This document shows, one piece after another, positions 30,872 through 38,861 of a stretch of DNA of 60,244 nucleotides. Made by a program: the position numbers and the translations under genes. The DNA is taken from positions 1 through 60,244 of the forward strand of contig QMNM01000001.1 of assembly GCA_003647765.1 (NCBI GenBank), given 5' to 3'. Under the pieces are notes generated by a model. The model saw only the letters and a program-made list of their open reading frames with translations. It was not told where the DNA came from and did no database searches. The DNA is from Candidatus Cloacimonadota bacterium. GTDB taxonomy: Bacteria; Cloacimonadota; Cloacimonadia; JGIOTU-2; B8-G9. Each line of letters begins with the position of its first letter. The first letter of the stretch is position 1.

Positions 30872-30885
30872 TGAAAACATTTTCA
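30872..30885. promoter_or_regulatory. Palindrome, one central change
   Basis: TGAAAACATTTTCA placed directly between the TAG stop of the 82-aa gene and the ribosome site of the next gene. Confidence 0.75.
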
Positions 30886-31134
30886 CTACAACTTTTTCTT
30901 CTTATACTTCCTTGCCATGTTCACTTTTCTCAATCTAACACTCTTTGGCTCTTTATAATGCTTGGACAACTTCTTCCTGCCCTTCGCAGTCAAATCCAGC
31001 GTCCCTTTTTTCAAATATCCCAACTTTTGCCAATGTCCAACAATAATCCTATACGCTTCCTCTCTTGGAATCTTTTTCTCTCTCATTAAAGCTGCGACAG
31101 CATGCTCTACTGGTTCTGGAACTTTCTTTCCCAT
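30886..31134 (-). CDS. Small basic protein
   Basis: 82 aa, strongly basic at the C-terminus (VRLRKVNMARKYKKKK). The N-terminal half (EAYRIIVGHWQKLGYLKKG) looks like a winged-helix or similar small domain. It follows the promoter at 31161-31189 directly. Possibly DNA-binding; unproven. Confidence 0.65.
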   Translation of the reverse strand: MGKKVPEPVEHAVAALMREKKIPREEAYRIIVGHWQKLGYLKKGTLDLTAKGRKKLSKHYKEPKSVRLRKVNMARKYKKKKL

Positions 31135-31160
31135 CCCTTCACCCCTTTTTGTTAATGTTT

Positions 31161-31189
31161 ACTTTAATTACTAATTTTAAAAATGTCAA
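31161..31189 (-). promoter_or_regulatory. Leftward promoter of the 31-27 kb block
   Basis: On the minus strand TTGACA (31184-31189), 17 bases, TAAAGT (31161-31166). Confidence 0.65.
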
Positions 31190-31207
31190 TACTAAAATTT
31201 TAATTTT

Positions 31208-31414
31208 TTATTTTCTCTTACTCAATTTTCTCAAAGTAAGAGCAAGTCTTGCTTTTCTCGCAACCCTTCCACTTCCTTTTGCTTTCTTTCTCAACCATGA
31301 AACTTTGATTGTTCCATCAGGATTCAATGCTCCTTCTCTCTTTGCAATTGCCCGCAGAGACCCTGGTCTCTTAATTGCCTTCTGAATCCATTTGTTATCT
31401 TTCTTCTTTGCCAT
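31208..31414 (-). CDS. Basic 68-aa protein, conserved phage type
   Basis: ATG at 31414 after AAAGGAGAGAAAA; the longer frame to 31453 has no ribosome site. The sequence KWIQKAIKRPGSLRAIAKR, then ARLALTLRKLSKRK, resembles a widespread small phage protein of the pattern KWIQKAxKxPGxLR ... AxLAxTL. It is net strongly positive, so nucleic-acid binding (packaging or condensation) is likely. It is separated from the next gene by the leftward promoter. Confidence 0.7.
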   Translation of the reverse strand: MAKKKDNKWIQKAIKRPGSLRAIAKREGALNPDGTIKVSWLRKKAKGSGRVARKARLALTLRKLSKRK

Positions 31415-31429
31415 TTTTCTCTCCTTTTT

Positions 31430-31600
31430 CTGATCTTCCGAAATTATTTCCAATTTTCCAAAAATATCTCCGATTTTTAAAAATTATTCCCAATCCTATC
31501 AAAATATTCCCAAATCTCCAAAATTCTAAAATTTTCTCCTTTTTTCTGATTTATTTACCAAAATCCCTGATTATTTTCAATCTCCAAGTATTGAGCAGGG
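31430..31600. repeat. AT-rich degenerate repeats of about 20 bp
   Basis: Five or so units like AAAATATTCCCAATC (GAAATTATTTCCAATTTTCC, then AAAATTATTCCCAATCC). The style resembles the iteron-like array at 26.6-26.9 kb on the other side of the leftward block. Confidence 0.55.
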
Positions 31601-31611
31601 AATCAAAAATT

Positions 31612-31640
31612 TTGACATTAACAAAAAGTTTACATAATTC
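31612..31640 (+). promoter_or_regulatory. Rightward promoter without a following gene
   Basis: TTGACA (31612-31617), 17 bases, TAATTC (31635-31640). The next gene starts 670 bp on, so it may drive a non-coding leader or RNA. Confidence 0.5.
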
Positions 31641-31649
31641 TCCGTCGGC

Positions 31650-32055
31650 GTGCTAGGTCGTATTAGTGTATTGATAAAGACGGGAAAATTTGTTTTTGTT
31701 TTCAAAAAGTTGTAGAGAATCCCTACTAGAAAATTCCAATTAGAGTCAAAAAATTAATTTTTGCAAAAAGTTTTTCAATTTTTCTCAAAATTTCTCAAAA
31801 TTTCTTCACAAAGCTCAATGTCAGTTCAGATAGCCTTAAGCCTTAAGCCTTAAGCAGACCAAAATAAACCACGAGTTCTGGAAAGAAAAGAAAAGTGCAT
31901 CTCTAAATAAAATATTAAAATATTTTATTCAGAGACTTATAGTAAAATATAGACATTTACATGTCTTATATTTTACTAAAGGCAAAAGAAAAGAAAGATA
32001 AACAACTAAATAAAACTAAAAATAAAAAAATATATAAATAGCCCTAGCACTATAC
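31650..32055. repeat. Structured non-coding region with hairpins and CCTTAAG repeats
   Basis: Holds GTGCTAGGTCGTA (31650-31662), the exact reverse complement of 25909-25921; three CCTTAAG copies in tandem (31834-31854) and one at 32056; two long stem-loops (31901-31934 and 31940-31978, one mismatch or bulge each); and CTAGCACTATA (32044-32054), also found at 26079-26089. No gene was found in 31415-32308. Confidence 0.65.
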
Positions 32056-32259
32056 CCTTAAGCCATTTTTTATTTTACTTTCAATTTTTGTAGGGAGACA
32101 CTTGATTTCTCCTATAAACCATTGAAAAATAAAGTTTCGCTGGAAATTTTTGATTTTGTCAGTTTAAATTTGAAATGTTGGTAAGGCAGAGAAAGCAACG
32201 CTTCCTGTTGTTTGATTTTGTCAAAAATGAAATTTCTCTATTTTTTATTGAAGTTGTTA

Positions 32260-32288
32260 TTGACAAAATGATTTTTGTGTATTATTGT
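32260..32288 (+). promoter_or_regulatory. Promoter of the late operon
   Basis: TTGACA (32260-32265), 17 bases, TATTGT (32283-32288), about 20 bases before the first late gene. Confidence 0.7.
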
Positions 32289-32308
32289 TAAGGAAAAAGG
32301 AGGTGGGC

Positions 32309-32659
32309 ATGGAAGAAAAATTGCGGAATAAGTTGATTGACTGGTATTACAAAGAAGGGCTTTCTCCTGGAGAGATTGCGGACAAGATTGGGAGGAGCAG
32401 GTCTGCGGTTTATTTTTTGCTTCGCAAGTATGGTCTTCCATTGAGAGGAGATGAGAAGGGAAGGAAATTGTTATCTCCTGCCTGTCCGAAGTGTGGCTCT
32501 CATGAAGCGATTACGCTAGTGTCTGCGAATGGAGGGAGTGAAATTATCCGCTACCGAATTTGTAGAAAGTGCAAGTATAAGTTCAGAACAAAGGAGGTGA
32601 TAATTGGAAGGGCAGATAGCGATAGTGGAGACATGGTCTCCAGCAAACAGGACTCTTGA
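32309..32659 (+). CDS. Helix-turn-helix protein with zinc ribbon
   Basis: 116 aa from the ATG at 32309 after AAAGGAGGTGGGC. Residues 1-45 contain a clear helix-turn-helix (KEGLSPGEIADKIGRSRSAV, then YFLLRKYGLP). Residues 58-90 hold a four-cysteine ribbon (ACPKCGSHEA ... RICRKCKYKF). As first gene of the late operon and neighbour of terL it could be an alternative packaging subunit or, more likely, a transcription regulator, since a Terminase_2-type terS exists elsewhere. It is a candidate binder of the dispersed palindromes. It overlaps the next gene by 56 bp. Confidence 0.7.
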   Translation: MEEKLRNKLIDWYYKEGLSPGEIADKIGRSRSAVYFLLRKYGLPLRGDEKGRKLLSPACPKCGSHEAITLVSANGGSEIIRYRICRKCKYKFRTKEVIIGRADSDSGDMVSSKQDS

Positions 32660-33059
32660 TATTACAGTGATAGCAGAGACTTTAGATGAGATTGTAGATA
32701 AAATTGGTTTAGTCAAGCATGGAGATGCGAGGATAATAACTTATGATCCCATCCCTTTACACCCCTTATTGGTGCAGTATGTAAAATTGCCTAAAAACGA
32801 AATAGAAGGAGGTTTGAGCGTTTTACAGCCATTAGAAGAATCTTACATTGCGATGGATTTTTGGACTGATGTTTATTACAGGCTTCTATTGGAAAAAAAG
32901 ATTGATAAATCTGTGCCTGAGTTTGTGTATGGGAACATTGTATTGAATTCTTGCAAGAAGTTTGATCCGAATGTTATAATAAGAGTGTTGGAAAGGAATT
33001 TCTTGGCATGGAAGACGAAGGTGAAGGTTTTTCGTTATACTGGAAATCCAGCGGATTGA
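32604..33059 (+). CDS. 151-aa protein between regulator and terL
   Basis: Starts at the TTG at 32604 with AAAGGAGGTGATAA upstream. Mixed alpha/beta (ITVIAETLDEIVDKIG, YIAMDFWTDVYYRLLLEKK, VIIRVLERNFLAWKTKVKV). Its stop TGA is the first three bases of the palindrome at 33057, which is followed by the terL ribosome site. No family recognised; position suggests packaging or head assembly. Confidence 0.6.
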   Translation: MEGQIAIVETWSPANRTLDITVIAETLDEIVDKIGLVKHGDARIITYDPIPLHPLLVQYVKLPKNEIEGGLSVLQPLEESYIAMDFWTDVYYRLLLEKKIDKSVPEFVYGNIVLNSCKKFDPNVIIRVLERNFLAWKTKVKVFRYTGNPAD

Positions 33060-33070
33060 AAACGTTTTCA
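33057..33070. promoter_or_regulatory. Palindrome, perfect, before terL
   Basis: TGAAAACGTTTTCA supplies the upstream stop codon and is followed by GAGGAGG and the terL start. Confidence 0.85.
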
Positions 33071-33083
33071 CTAGAGGAGGGCG

Positions 33084-35966
33084 ATGGAGAGTTTCTCTAT
33101 AAACGAAGTTCCTTATAACTTCAATGATGTTCCTACCATTAAGAAGTTTTATCTTTCAAACAAGAAAATCAGGGCTATTGTAGGACCGTATGGTTGTTTT
33201 CCAGAATATTGTGAGTATTTGAGTTTTTCTGATGGAGAATATCGCTGGAAGAAGATCAAGGATTATCAAGAAGGGGAAAAGATTGCGGTTTATGATTTTG
33301 AGACAAAGGAGCTTCGGTTTGAGAAGCCTTTGGCTTATGTAAAGCTCCCTATGAATGATCTCTGGATTCATATTCGTGGCAGTAGATTTTTTGAAGCGAT
33401 AGTTTCTCCTGAACATGTCTTTCCCTATATTGTGTCTCATTCTGGGAAATATGGAGTGAAGTCCATTACTGAATTGATTAAGTGGGGGATTACGAATGCA
33501 AGGGTGGTTAATACTTTTCGCATTTGTGGGGAGACTTTTGGTTTAGATGAGTGGTTGGTCAGGTTTATAGCGATGCTTTCTGCTGATGGGCATAAGTGTT
33601 CTGATACCAGATGGCAGGTTTCTTTGAGGAGACGGAGGAAGATTGAGAGGTTGGAGTTTTTGTGCAGGAAGGTAGGAGTTCCTTATTCTCGTAAAGTTTA
33701 TGATTCCCGTCCTACTGAAAATGTTTTCATTTTAGATTTATCTTCTCATCCGCAACTTGCGGGGTTGACCAAGAAGTTTCCGAATTATTTTTACAATTTA
33801 TCTTCTGATTTACTTGATGTTTTAGTGGATGAGATTTTGTATTGGGACGGCTCATTTTACAATGGGAATGATAGGAGATATTTTACGACCATTAAGGAGA
33901 ATGCTGAATTTATCCAGTATGCTTCTCATGCAACGGGCAGGCGTGCTTCCGTTCTTAAAGTTTCGTATCCGAAAGATAATTGGAAGGATTGTTATATTGT
34001 TCATATTTCTGGGAAGGGGGTAAAGAAGACCTGTTTTATTGACAAGGATGCTCCTAAAGATAGGTCAATAAGGTATATTTCTCCGAAGGAAGGTGAATTT
34101 AAGTATTGTTTTACCACTTCAACAGGGTTTTTTCTTGTTAGGTTTAATGGAGCTGTTTATATTTCTGGGAATTCGGGCAAGTCATCTGGTTGTGTTATTA
34201 CTATGCTTCGTCATACTTGTGAGCAGATGCCAGATCCGCATGGGATAAGGAGAACTAGATGGGTTGTTGTTAGAAATTGTTATTCTGATGATACAGAGAT
34301 TCTGACAGAGAAGCGGGGCTGGGTATTGTTTAAAGATTTACTTCCTGATGATAAGGTGGCTCAATATAATCCTGCGACTGATAGATTGGAATTTGTAAAG
34401 CCGACTTATTATTATCGCTCCTATTATAGTGGAGATATGATTTGGGTTCATTCCAGTAGAAAGGAGCTTGATCTTCTTGTTACTCCAGATCATAGGCTTT
34501 ATGTTGCTGATTATAAAGATGGAAAGTGTGGGTCTTTTGATTTTAAAATGGCAAAGTTTTGTTATGGGAAGAAAGTTGCTTTTATTGGTTCTGATGGAGA
34601 GTTGATAGTTGCAGATGAATCTGATTGGGATATGGTAGCTTATAGTGGAATGGTTTATTGTGTAGAAGTTCCTACTCATATCATTTTGGTTTGCAGGAAT
34701 GGAAAACCAGTTCTTTGTTCCCAGACTTACAGACAGCTGAAGGACACAACCAAAAAGACAATAGACTACTGGTTGCGGTTTGCAGAATGGAGAGAATCAG
34801 AGTTTAAGTATATTCTCAAGTTCAGGTTGCAGGATAATACGATAGTGGAGTCTGAATGGCTTTTGAGAGCGTTGGACAGACCAGAGCATATTGCGAATTT
34901 ACTTTCTTTAGAGATAACGGGTGCGTGGTTGAATGAAGCAAGGGAGATTCCGAAGGAGATTTTTGATGCGATAGAAGGAAGATTGCGTTATCCTCCTACA
35001 ATAAGAGACAGAGATGGGAAAGTTTTATATGGTCCTACTTGGTTAGGGATTTTGTTAGACACGAACCCTCCTGATGAAGATCATTGGTTTTACAAGTATT
35101 TTGAAGAAAATAGACCAGAGAAAGCGGAGATTTTTCATCAGCCATCTGGTTTATCTCCTGAAGCGGAGAATATCAGGAATCTTCCTCCGAATTATTATCA
35201 GGATCTTTGTGTTGGCAAGGATCAGGATTGGATAGATGTTTATGTGCATGGGAAATATGGTTCTGTAAGGTCGGGCAAGCCTGTATTTTCTCTCTACAAT
35301 GATGAGATTCATTGTGCGAAAGAGCCGTTAGCTCCATTGATGGGATTTCCGTTGATAATTGGAATGGATTTTGGTTTAACTCCTGCTGCTGTGATTTTAC
35401 AGAAGCCTCCACGCAGGTTATTTGTTCTTGATGAAGTTGTAGCTGAAGAACCGATTGATGTAATTGAGTTTATTCGTTATATGCTTCTTCCTTTTATGGA
35501 GGAGAAGGAATTTTATCGGGGCAAGAATTTCATAATTGTGGGAGATCCAGCAGGTAAGGCAAGGTCGCAGGTTGATGGAAGGAGTGTATTTGAAGCGATA
35601 AATCAGTTAGGGTTGCGTGCTTATCCTGCCTATACGAACTCTTTACAAATCAGGTTAAATGCGGTAAATCAATATTTAACAAGATTGGATACTTTTGCTG
35701 GGGAGATGAAGCCAGCGTTTTTATTATCTCCTACTTGCAGGATGCTGAGGCAAGCCTTGAAAGGGAAGTATAGGATGAAAAGGGTAGCGACTGGGACAGA
35801 TATGTATTCTGATGTTCCTGTGAAGGACAAGTGGTCGCATGTTGCGGATGCGTTGCAATATGGAGCTTTAGGGTATAGGAAGCCGACTTTTAATGAAGAA
35901 TTTGATGAGTTTTCTAACATAGAAGGGCGGGGAGGACCAACGCATTTAGGAACAGGTATTTATTAA
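33084..35966 (+). CDS. terL: Terminase large subunit with two inteins
   Basis: 960 aa precursor; removing inteins at residues 38-363 and 399-546 leaves a 486-aa terminase. The spliced N-terminus restores Walker A GPYGSGKSS and the following VVVRN/TYRQLKDTT. EITGAWLNEARE fits the Walker B/catalytic region of the packaging ATPase. The C-terminal RNase H-like nuclease has IIGMDFG (D762), IIVGDPAG (D821) and KWSHVADALQYG (D922). It cuts and pumps DNA into the capsid. ATG after GAGGAGGGCG. The main gene neighbours are portal and head genes, while terS is 10 kb away. Confidence 0.95.
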   Translation: MESFSINEVPYNFNDVPTIKKFYLSNKKIRAIVGPYGCFPEYCEYLSFSDGEYRWKKIKDYQEGEKIAVYDFETKELRFEKPLAYVKLPMNDLWIHIRGSRFFEAIVSPEHVFPYIVSHSGKYGVKSITELIKWGITNARVVNTFRICGETFGLDEWLVRFIAMLSADGHKCSDTRWQVSLRRRRKIERLEFLCRKVGVPYSRKVYDSRPTENVFILDLSSHPQLAGLTKKFPNYFYNLSSDLLDVLVDEILYWDGSFYNGNDRRYFTTIKENAEFIQYASHATGRRASVLKVSYPKDNWKDCYIVHISGKGVKKTCFIDKDAPKDRSIRYISPKEGEFKYCFTTSTGFFLVRFNGAVYISGNSGKSSGCVITMLRHTCEQMPDPHGIRRTRWVVVRNCYSDDTEILTEKRGWVLFKDLLPDDKVAQYNPATDRLEFVKPTYYYRSYYSGDMIWVHSSRKELDLLVTPDHRLYVADYKDGKCGSFDFKMAKFCYGKKVAFIGSDGELIVADESDWDMVAYSGMVYCVEVPTHIILVCRNGKPVLCSQTYRQLKDTTKKTIDYWLRFAEWRESEFKYILKFRLQDNTIVESEWLLRALDRPEHIANLLSLEITGAWLNEAREIPKEIFDAIEGRLRYPPTIRDRDGKVLYGPTWLGILLDTNPPDEDHWFYKYFEENRPEKAEIFHQPSGLSPEAENIRNLPPNYYQDLCVGKDQDWIDVYVHGKYGSVRSGKPVFSLYNDEIHCAKEPLAPLMGFPLIIGMDFGLTPAAVILQKPPRRLFVLDEVVAEEPIDVIEFIRYMLLPFMEEKEFYRGKNFIIVGDPAGKARSQVDGRSVFEAINQLGLRAYPAYTNSLQIRLNAVNQYLTRLDTFAGEMKPAFLLSPTCRMLRQALKGKYRMKRVATGTDMYSDVPVKDKWSHVADALQYGALGYRKPTFNEEFDEFSNIEGRGGPTHLGTGIY
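33195..34172 (+). other. Intein 1 with LAGLIDADG endonuclease (TerL residues 38-363)
   Basis: Begins at Cys38 (CFPEYCEYLSFSDG) inside Walker A and ends VYISGN before Ser364. The block B-like VSPEH and block F/G CFTTSTGFFLVRFNGAVYI are visible. A central homing-endonuclease domain has FIAMLSADG and LYWDGSFYNG, the two LAGLIDADG-type motifs. Penultimate residue is Gly instead of His. It carries a palindrome variant (33716). Confidence 0.92.
33716..33729. promoter_or_regulatory. Palindrome, one central change, in intein 1
   Basis: TGAAAATGTTTTCA, encoding ENVF inside the endonuclease part of intein 1, so the site also occurs in an inserted selfish element. Confidence 0.75.
34278..34721 (+). other. 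Intein 2, mini-intein (TerL residues 399-546)
   Basis: 148 aa. Starts CYSDDTEILTEKRGW, has block B LLVTPDHRLY, then VYCVEVPTHIILVCRNG, and ends VLCSQ before Thr547. There is no endonuclease domain. The last residues are Ser-Gln rather than His-Asn, a rare ending. Splicing restores VVVRNTYRQLKDTT, a typical terminase sequence. Confidence 0.9.
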
Positions 35967-35973
35967 GGAGTGA

Positions 35974-37980
35974 ATGATGTTGGAGTTTATACCAGTTTCA
36001 GCTCTCCCGCAATCAGAGACAGGTGAGCCTGTTGAAGAAATGCAGGAATTGAAAGTAGATTCTCCTATAACGCAACAGAATTTAGCTGCTTATGTTTTAT
36101 CAAAGTTTGAAGAAGCAAAAAGGGCGAAGCAACCAATTGAAGAAAGGTTAGTTGATTGTTTGGAGCGGTATCAATCAAAGTATTCACAACAGAAGTTAGC
36201 TGAATTAAGGGAGATAAATGCTCCTGAAGTTTATATTCCATTGACTTCAATTAAGTGCAGGGCTTTGACTGCATGGCTTGTGGATATTTTATTTAGCACT
36301 GATGAATTGCCTTATGATATTTCTCCTACTCCTATTCCCGAACTTCCGCTTGAAGTTCAGAATGTAATTTGGGAGAGGGTGAAGGATGCGGTTGCTCCTA
36401 TTGTAGAGCATATTCCTTTTGATGAATTGCGTTCTTTAGTTATGGATGCGAAGACTTTAGCTGAAAGGGAATTGAAGAAGCAGATAGAGAAATATTCTGT
36501 GAAACTTGCGGAAGGGTTTAAGAAAAGATTAGATGATGTTTTGATTGAAGGTGGGTTTCATGAAGCCTTATCCAAATTTTGTGTTGATATTGCGATTTAT
36601 CCCACTGCGATAATCAAAGGTGGGGTGTTGAAGAAAGAGAAAGGGTATGTCAGGACTGCGTATGGGTTAGAACCGCAGGACAAAGAAGTTTATGTTTTCA
36701 AGACAGTTTCTCCTTTCAATATTTATCCATCTCCTTATTCAGTGAATTTTGATGATTATGTGATTGAAGTTTTACAGCTTCTTCCGCAGGATTTGTATGA
36801 TTTAAAAGACCTTCCTGGGTATAATTCTGATGTAATAGAAGATGTTTTGAACAGGTATGAGTCTGGGTATAGGTTTCATCATTTAAATTATAAGTGGGAT
36901 GTGGATAGTTTGGAAGGTAATGAAGGGGCAGTGGAAGCTGATTATCCCTATATTGATGTTTTAGAATTTTGGGGATCTGTTAGAGGCAAGCTACTTCAGG
37001 ACTATGGAATAAATGTGAAAGATCCAGATCGTTATTATGAAGCGACGGTTTGGGTTATAGAGAATCATGTTTTGAAAGCTGTTTTGAATGAAGATCCGTT
37101 AGGAATGAAGCCTTATGCGAAGGCTTCGTTTATCAATGTTCCTTATTCTTTTTGGGGCATTGCCTTACCTGAAGTTCTTGCTCCGATTCAGGATTCTATA
37201 AATGCGATGGCTAGGGCTATTGTAGTGAATGCGGTTCTTTCTTCAGGACCAATTGTTGAAAGGAATATAGATAGGATTTCTCATTCTGATCCAAAGGTAT
37301 TGATGCCCTGGCATATATATGATGTGCATGAATCTGCGATGAACAATGCTCCTGCTTACAGATTTAATTATCCGCAATTGACTGCGGACAGGTTAATAAA
37401 CACAATGATGTTTTATATCAAGTTAGCGGATGATACTTGTGGGATTCCAAGTTATACTCATGGGAGTTTGATGCCGACTGGTTCTGTTGGTCGCACTGCG
37501 ACTGGGTTATCAATGTTTATTAACAATGCGACCAGAGGAATCAAGGCAGTTCTTCGCAATATTGATACTGGGATAATTGAGCCGATAATCAAGCGGATGT
37601 ATTATACTTTAGTAACCAAGTCTAGGTTGACTGATATTCCTGATTTAAAGATAAGGACGAAGGGAACTATTGCTCTTGCTGAAAGGGAGATGGAAGCCAA
37701 CAGGGCGTTGGAGCTTCTCCGAATTATATCCAATCCATTAGATCAGCAGTTAACTGGGCTTGAGGGTCGCAAGTATCTTCTCACTTCCATTGCCAAGTCA
37801 ATTGGTATTGATCCAGACAAGGTATTTGCTCCTACTGATGAGATACAGGAGTTATTGCGTCCTATTATTGAGCAGACGCAGGCACAAATGGCACAAACCA
37901 AGAGTCCTTTGAATTCTGTGCAGAATGAAGCTGTGCAGAAAGGGTTAGATGTATCTCAATTTGTGGAGGAGAATGGATGA
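35974..37980 (+). CDS. Portal protein
   Basis: 668 aa; double ATG after AAGGAGTGA. It is the gene after terL, with a portal-like layout: long helical N-terminal stem (VYIPLTSIKCRALTAWLVDIL), a wing with membrane-independent strands, PEVLAPIQDSINAMARAIV, GRTATGLSMFINNATRG near residue 510 (a stretch typical of podovirus-type portals), and an acidic/Gln-rich C-terminus. It would form the dodecameric ring at the packaging vertex. Family-level call from size, position and the GRTATGLS region. Confidence 0.82.
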   Translation: MMLEFIPVSALPQSETGEPVEEMQELKVDSPITQQNLAAYVLSKFEEAKRAKQPIEERLVDCLERYQSKYSQQKLAELREINAPEVYIPLTSIKCRALTAWLVDILFSTDELPYDISPTPIPELPLEVQNVIWERVKDAVAPIVEHIPFDELRSLVMDAKTLAERELKKQIEKYSVKLAEGFKKRLDDVLIEGGFHEALSKFCVDIAIYPTAIIKGGVLKKEKGYVRTAYGLEPQDKEVYVFKTVSPFNIYPSPYSVNFDDYVIEVLQLLPQDLYDLKDLPGYNSDVIEDVLNRYESGYRFHHLNYKWDVDSLEGNEGAVEADYPYIDVLEFWGSVRGKLLQDYGINVKDPDRYYEATVWVIENHVLKAVLNEDPLGMKPYAKASFINVPYSFWGIALPEVLAPIQDSINAMARAIVVNAVLSSGPIVERNIDRISHSDPKVLMPWHIYDVHESAMNNAPAYRFNYPQLTADRLINTMMFYIKLADDTCGIPSYTHGSLMPTGSVGRTATGLSMFINNATRGIKAVLRNIDTGIIEPIIKRMYYTLVTKSRLTDIPDLKIRTKGTIALAEREMEANRALELLRIISNPLDQQLTGLEGRKYLLTSIAKSIGIDPDKVFAPTDEIQELLRPIIEQTQAQMAQTKSPLNSVQNEAVQKGLDVSQFVEENG

Positions 37981-38204
37981 TTGATTTGAAGCAATTAAGG
38001 AAAGTTATTCGTTCCAATCCTGCTCTTTATCAGAATTTAAGAGAGTATTTTCAGTCCAGATTGCGGGAGAATTTTTTAAAGATGGTATCCTGTGAGGATA
38101 CCACGAGGCTTCATTTTCTTCGTGGTGTAGCTTTTAGTAATCTTCAGGTTATAAATGATCTTTTTGAAGATAAAGAGGAGAAACAGACAGGAGTGAAGTT
38201 ATGA
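37977..38204 (+). CDS. 75-aa protein of unknown function
   Basis: Overlaps the portal gene by 4 bp (ATGA), so coupled. Helical and basic (KQLRKVIRSNPALYQNLREYF). A segment RGVAFSNLQVINDLFEDKEE is a short amphipathic helix. Small proteins in this place are often head accessory factors; no family recognised. Confidence 0.6.
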   Translation: MIDLKQLRKVIRSNPALYQNLREYFQSRLRENFLKMVSCEDTTRLHFLRGVAFSNLQVINDLFEDKEEKQTGVKL

Positions 38205-38545
38205 TATGGGATTCACTCAATTTTGGTGTTTCTCTTTTAACAACTATTACAGGTATAGCAATTGTATGGGGGAAGATGGTGGAGAGGGTAAAGAGGATTG
38301 AGGATGATGTATTAGGGTTGAAGAAGGTTTTGGGGAGGACAGGGAACGGCTCATCGCTCTATATTACTTCCAGAGAGCATGAGAAGGATATAAATGTTTT
38401 AAGGGAAGACATACAGGAAATAAAGGATATGGTGAGACAATTGCAATTGGATTTACAGGAGCATGCAAGGCAGAATACTGAAGAATTACAGGCAATTCAG
38501 GCAACGATAGGCAAGATGCAGTATTATTTAGATACGCACAAGTGA
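38201..38545 (+). CDS. Membrane-anchored coiled-coil protein, candidate holin or spanin
   Basis: 114 aa. One N-terminal membrane helix (FGVSLLTTITGIAIVWG), then a long coiled coil (VKRIEDDVLGLKKV, REHEKDINVLREDIQEIKD, LQLDLQEHARQNTEELQ). This is like XhlA-type holin partners or Rz-type spanins turned round. It overlaps the 75-aa gene by 4 bp. Its stop TGA is the start of the palindrome at 38543. The only predicted small membrane protein here, so it is the best lysis partner for the M15 endolysin. Confidence 0.6.
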   Translation: MIWDSLNFGVSLLTTITGIAIVWGKMVERVKRIEDDVLGLKKVLGRTGNGSSLYITSREHEKDINVLREDIQEIKDMVRQLQLDLQEHARQNTEELQAIQATIGKMQYYLDTHK

Positions 38546-38556
38546 AAACATTTTCA
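38543..38556. promoter_or_regulatory. Palindrome, one central change
   Basis: TGAAAACATTTTCA; supplies the upstream stop and lies just before AAAGGAGGG. Confidence 0.75.
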
Positions 38557-38573
38557 ATCAAAGGAGGGTTCTG

Positions 38574-38855
38574 GTGCTGGTAAAAGTTCCCTTTAATCAA
38601 ATTCAGGTAAACATGGTAGCGTTTGAGGGTGCGGAGGTTATTTTTCCTTATGGAGATAAATGGTTCAGAATGAAGTGGGACGATGTTCCTACGAGGTTCA
38701 AGCAACTGTATGTTCTCAAGTTAAGGCTAGGAGGGGTCAGAGTTCCTGATGCTTTACAACAGCATTTTGTTGATAACATAGATGTGGTTGATTTAAGTAT
38801 AGAATTGGATTTAGACAAAGCTGAAGAAATAGATGAGAGTTATCCTGTGAGGTAG
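38574..38855 (+). CDS. 93-aa protein of unknown function
   Basis: GTG start with AAAGGAGGGTTCTG upstream. Strand-rich N-terminus (LVKVPFNQIQVNMVAFEGAE, VIFPYGDKWFRMKW), acidic C-terminus (DLSIELDLDKAEEIDE). It precedes the fibre gene and may be a small structural or chaperone protein. Confidence 0.6.
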   Translation: MLVKVPFNQIQVNMVAFEGAEVIFPYGDKWFRMKWDDVPTRFKQLYVLKLRLGGVRVPDALQQHFVDNIDVVDLSIELDLDKAEEIDESYPVR

Positions 38856-38861
38856 AGATAA

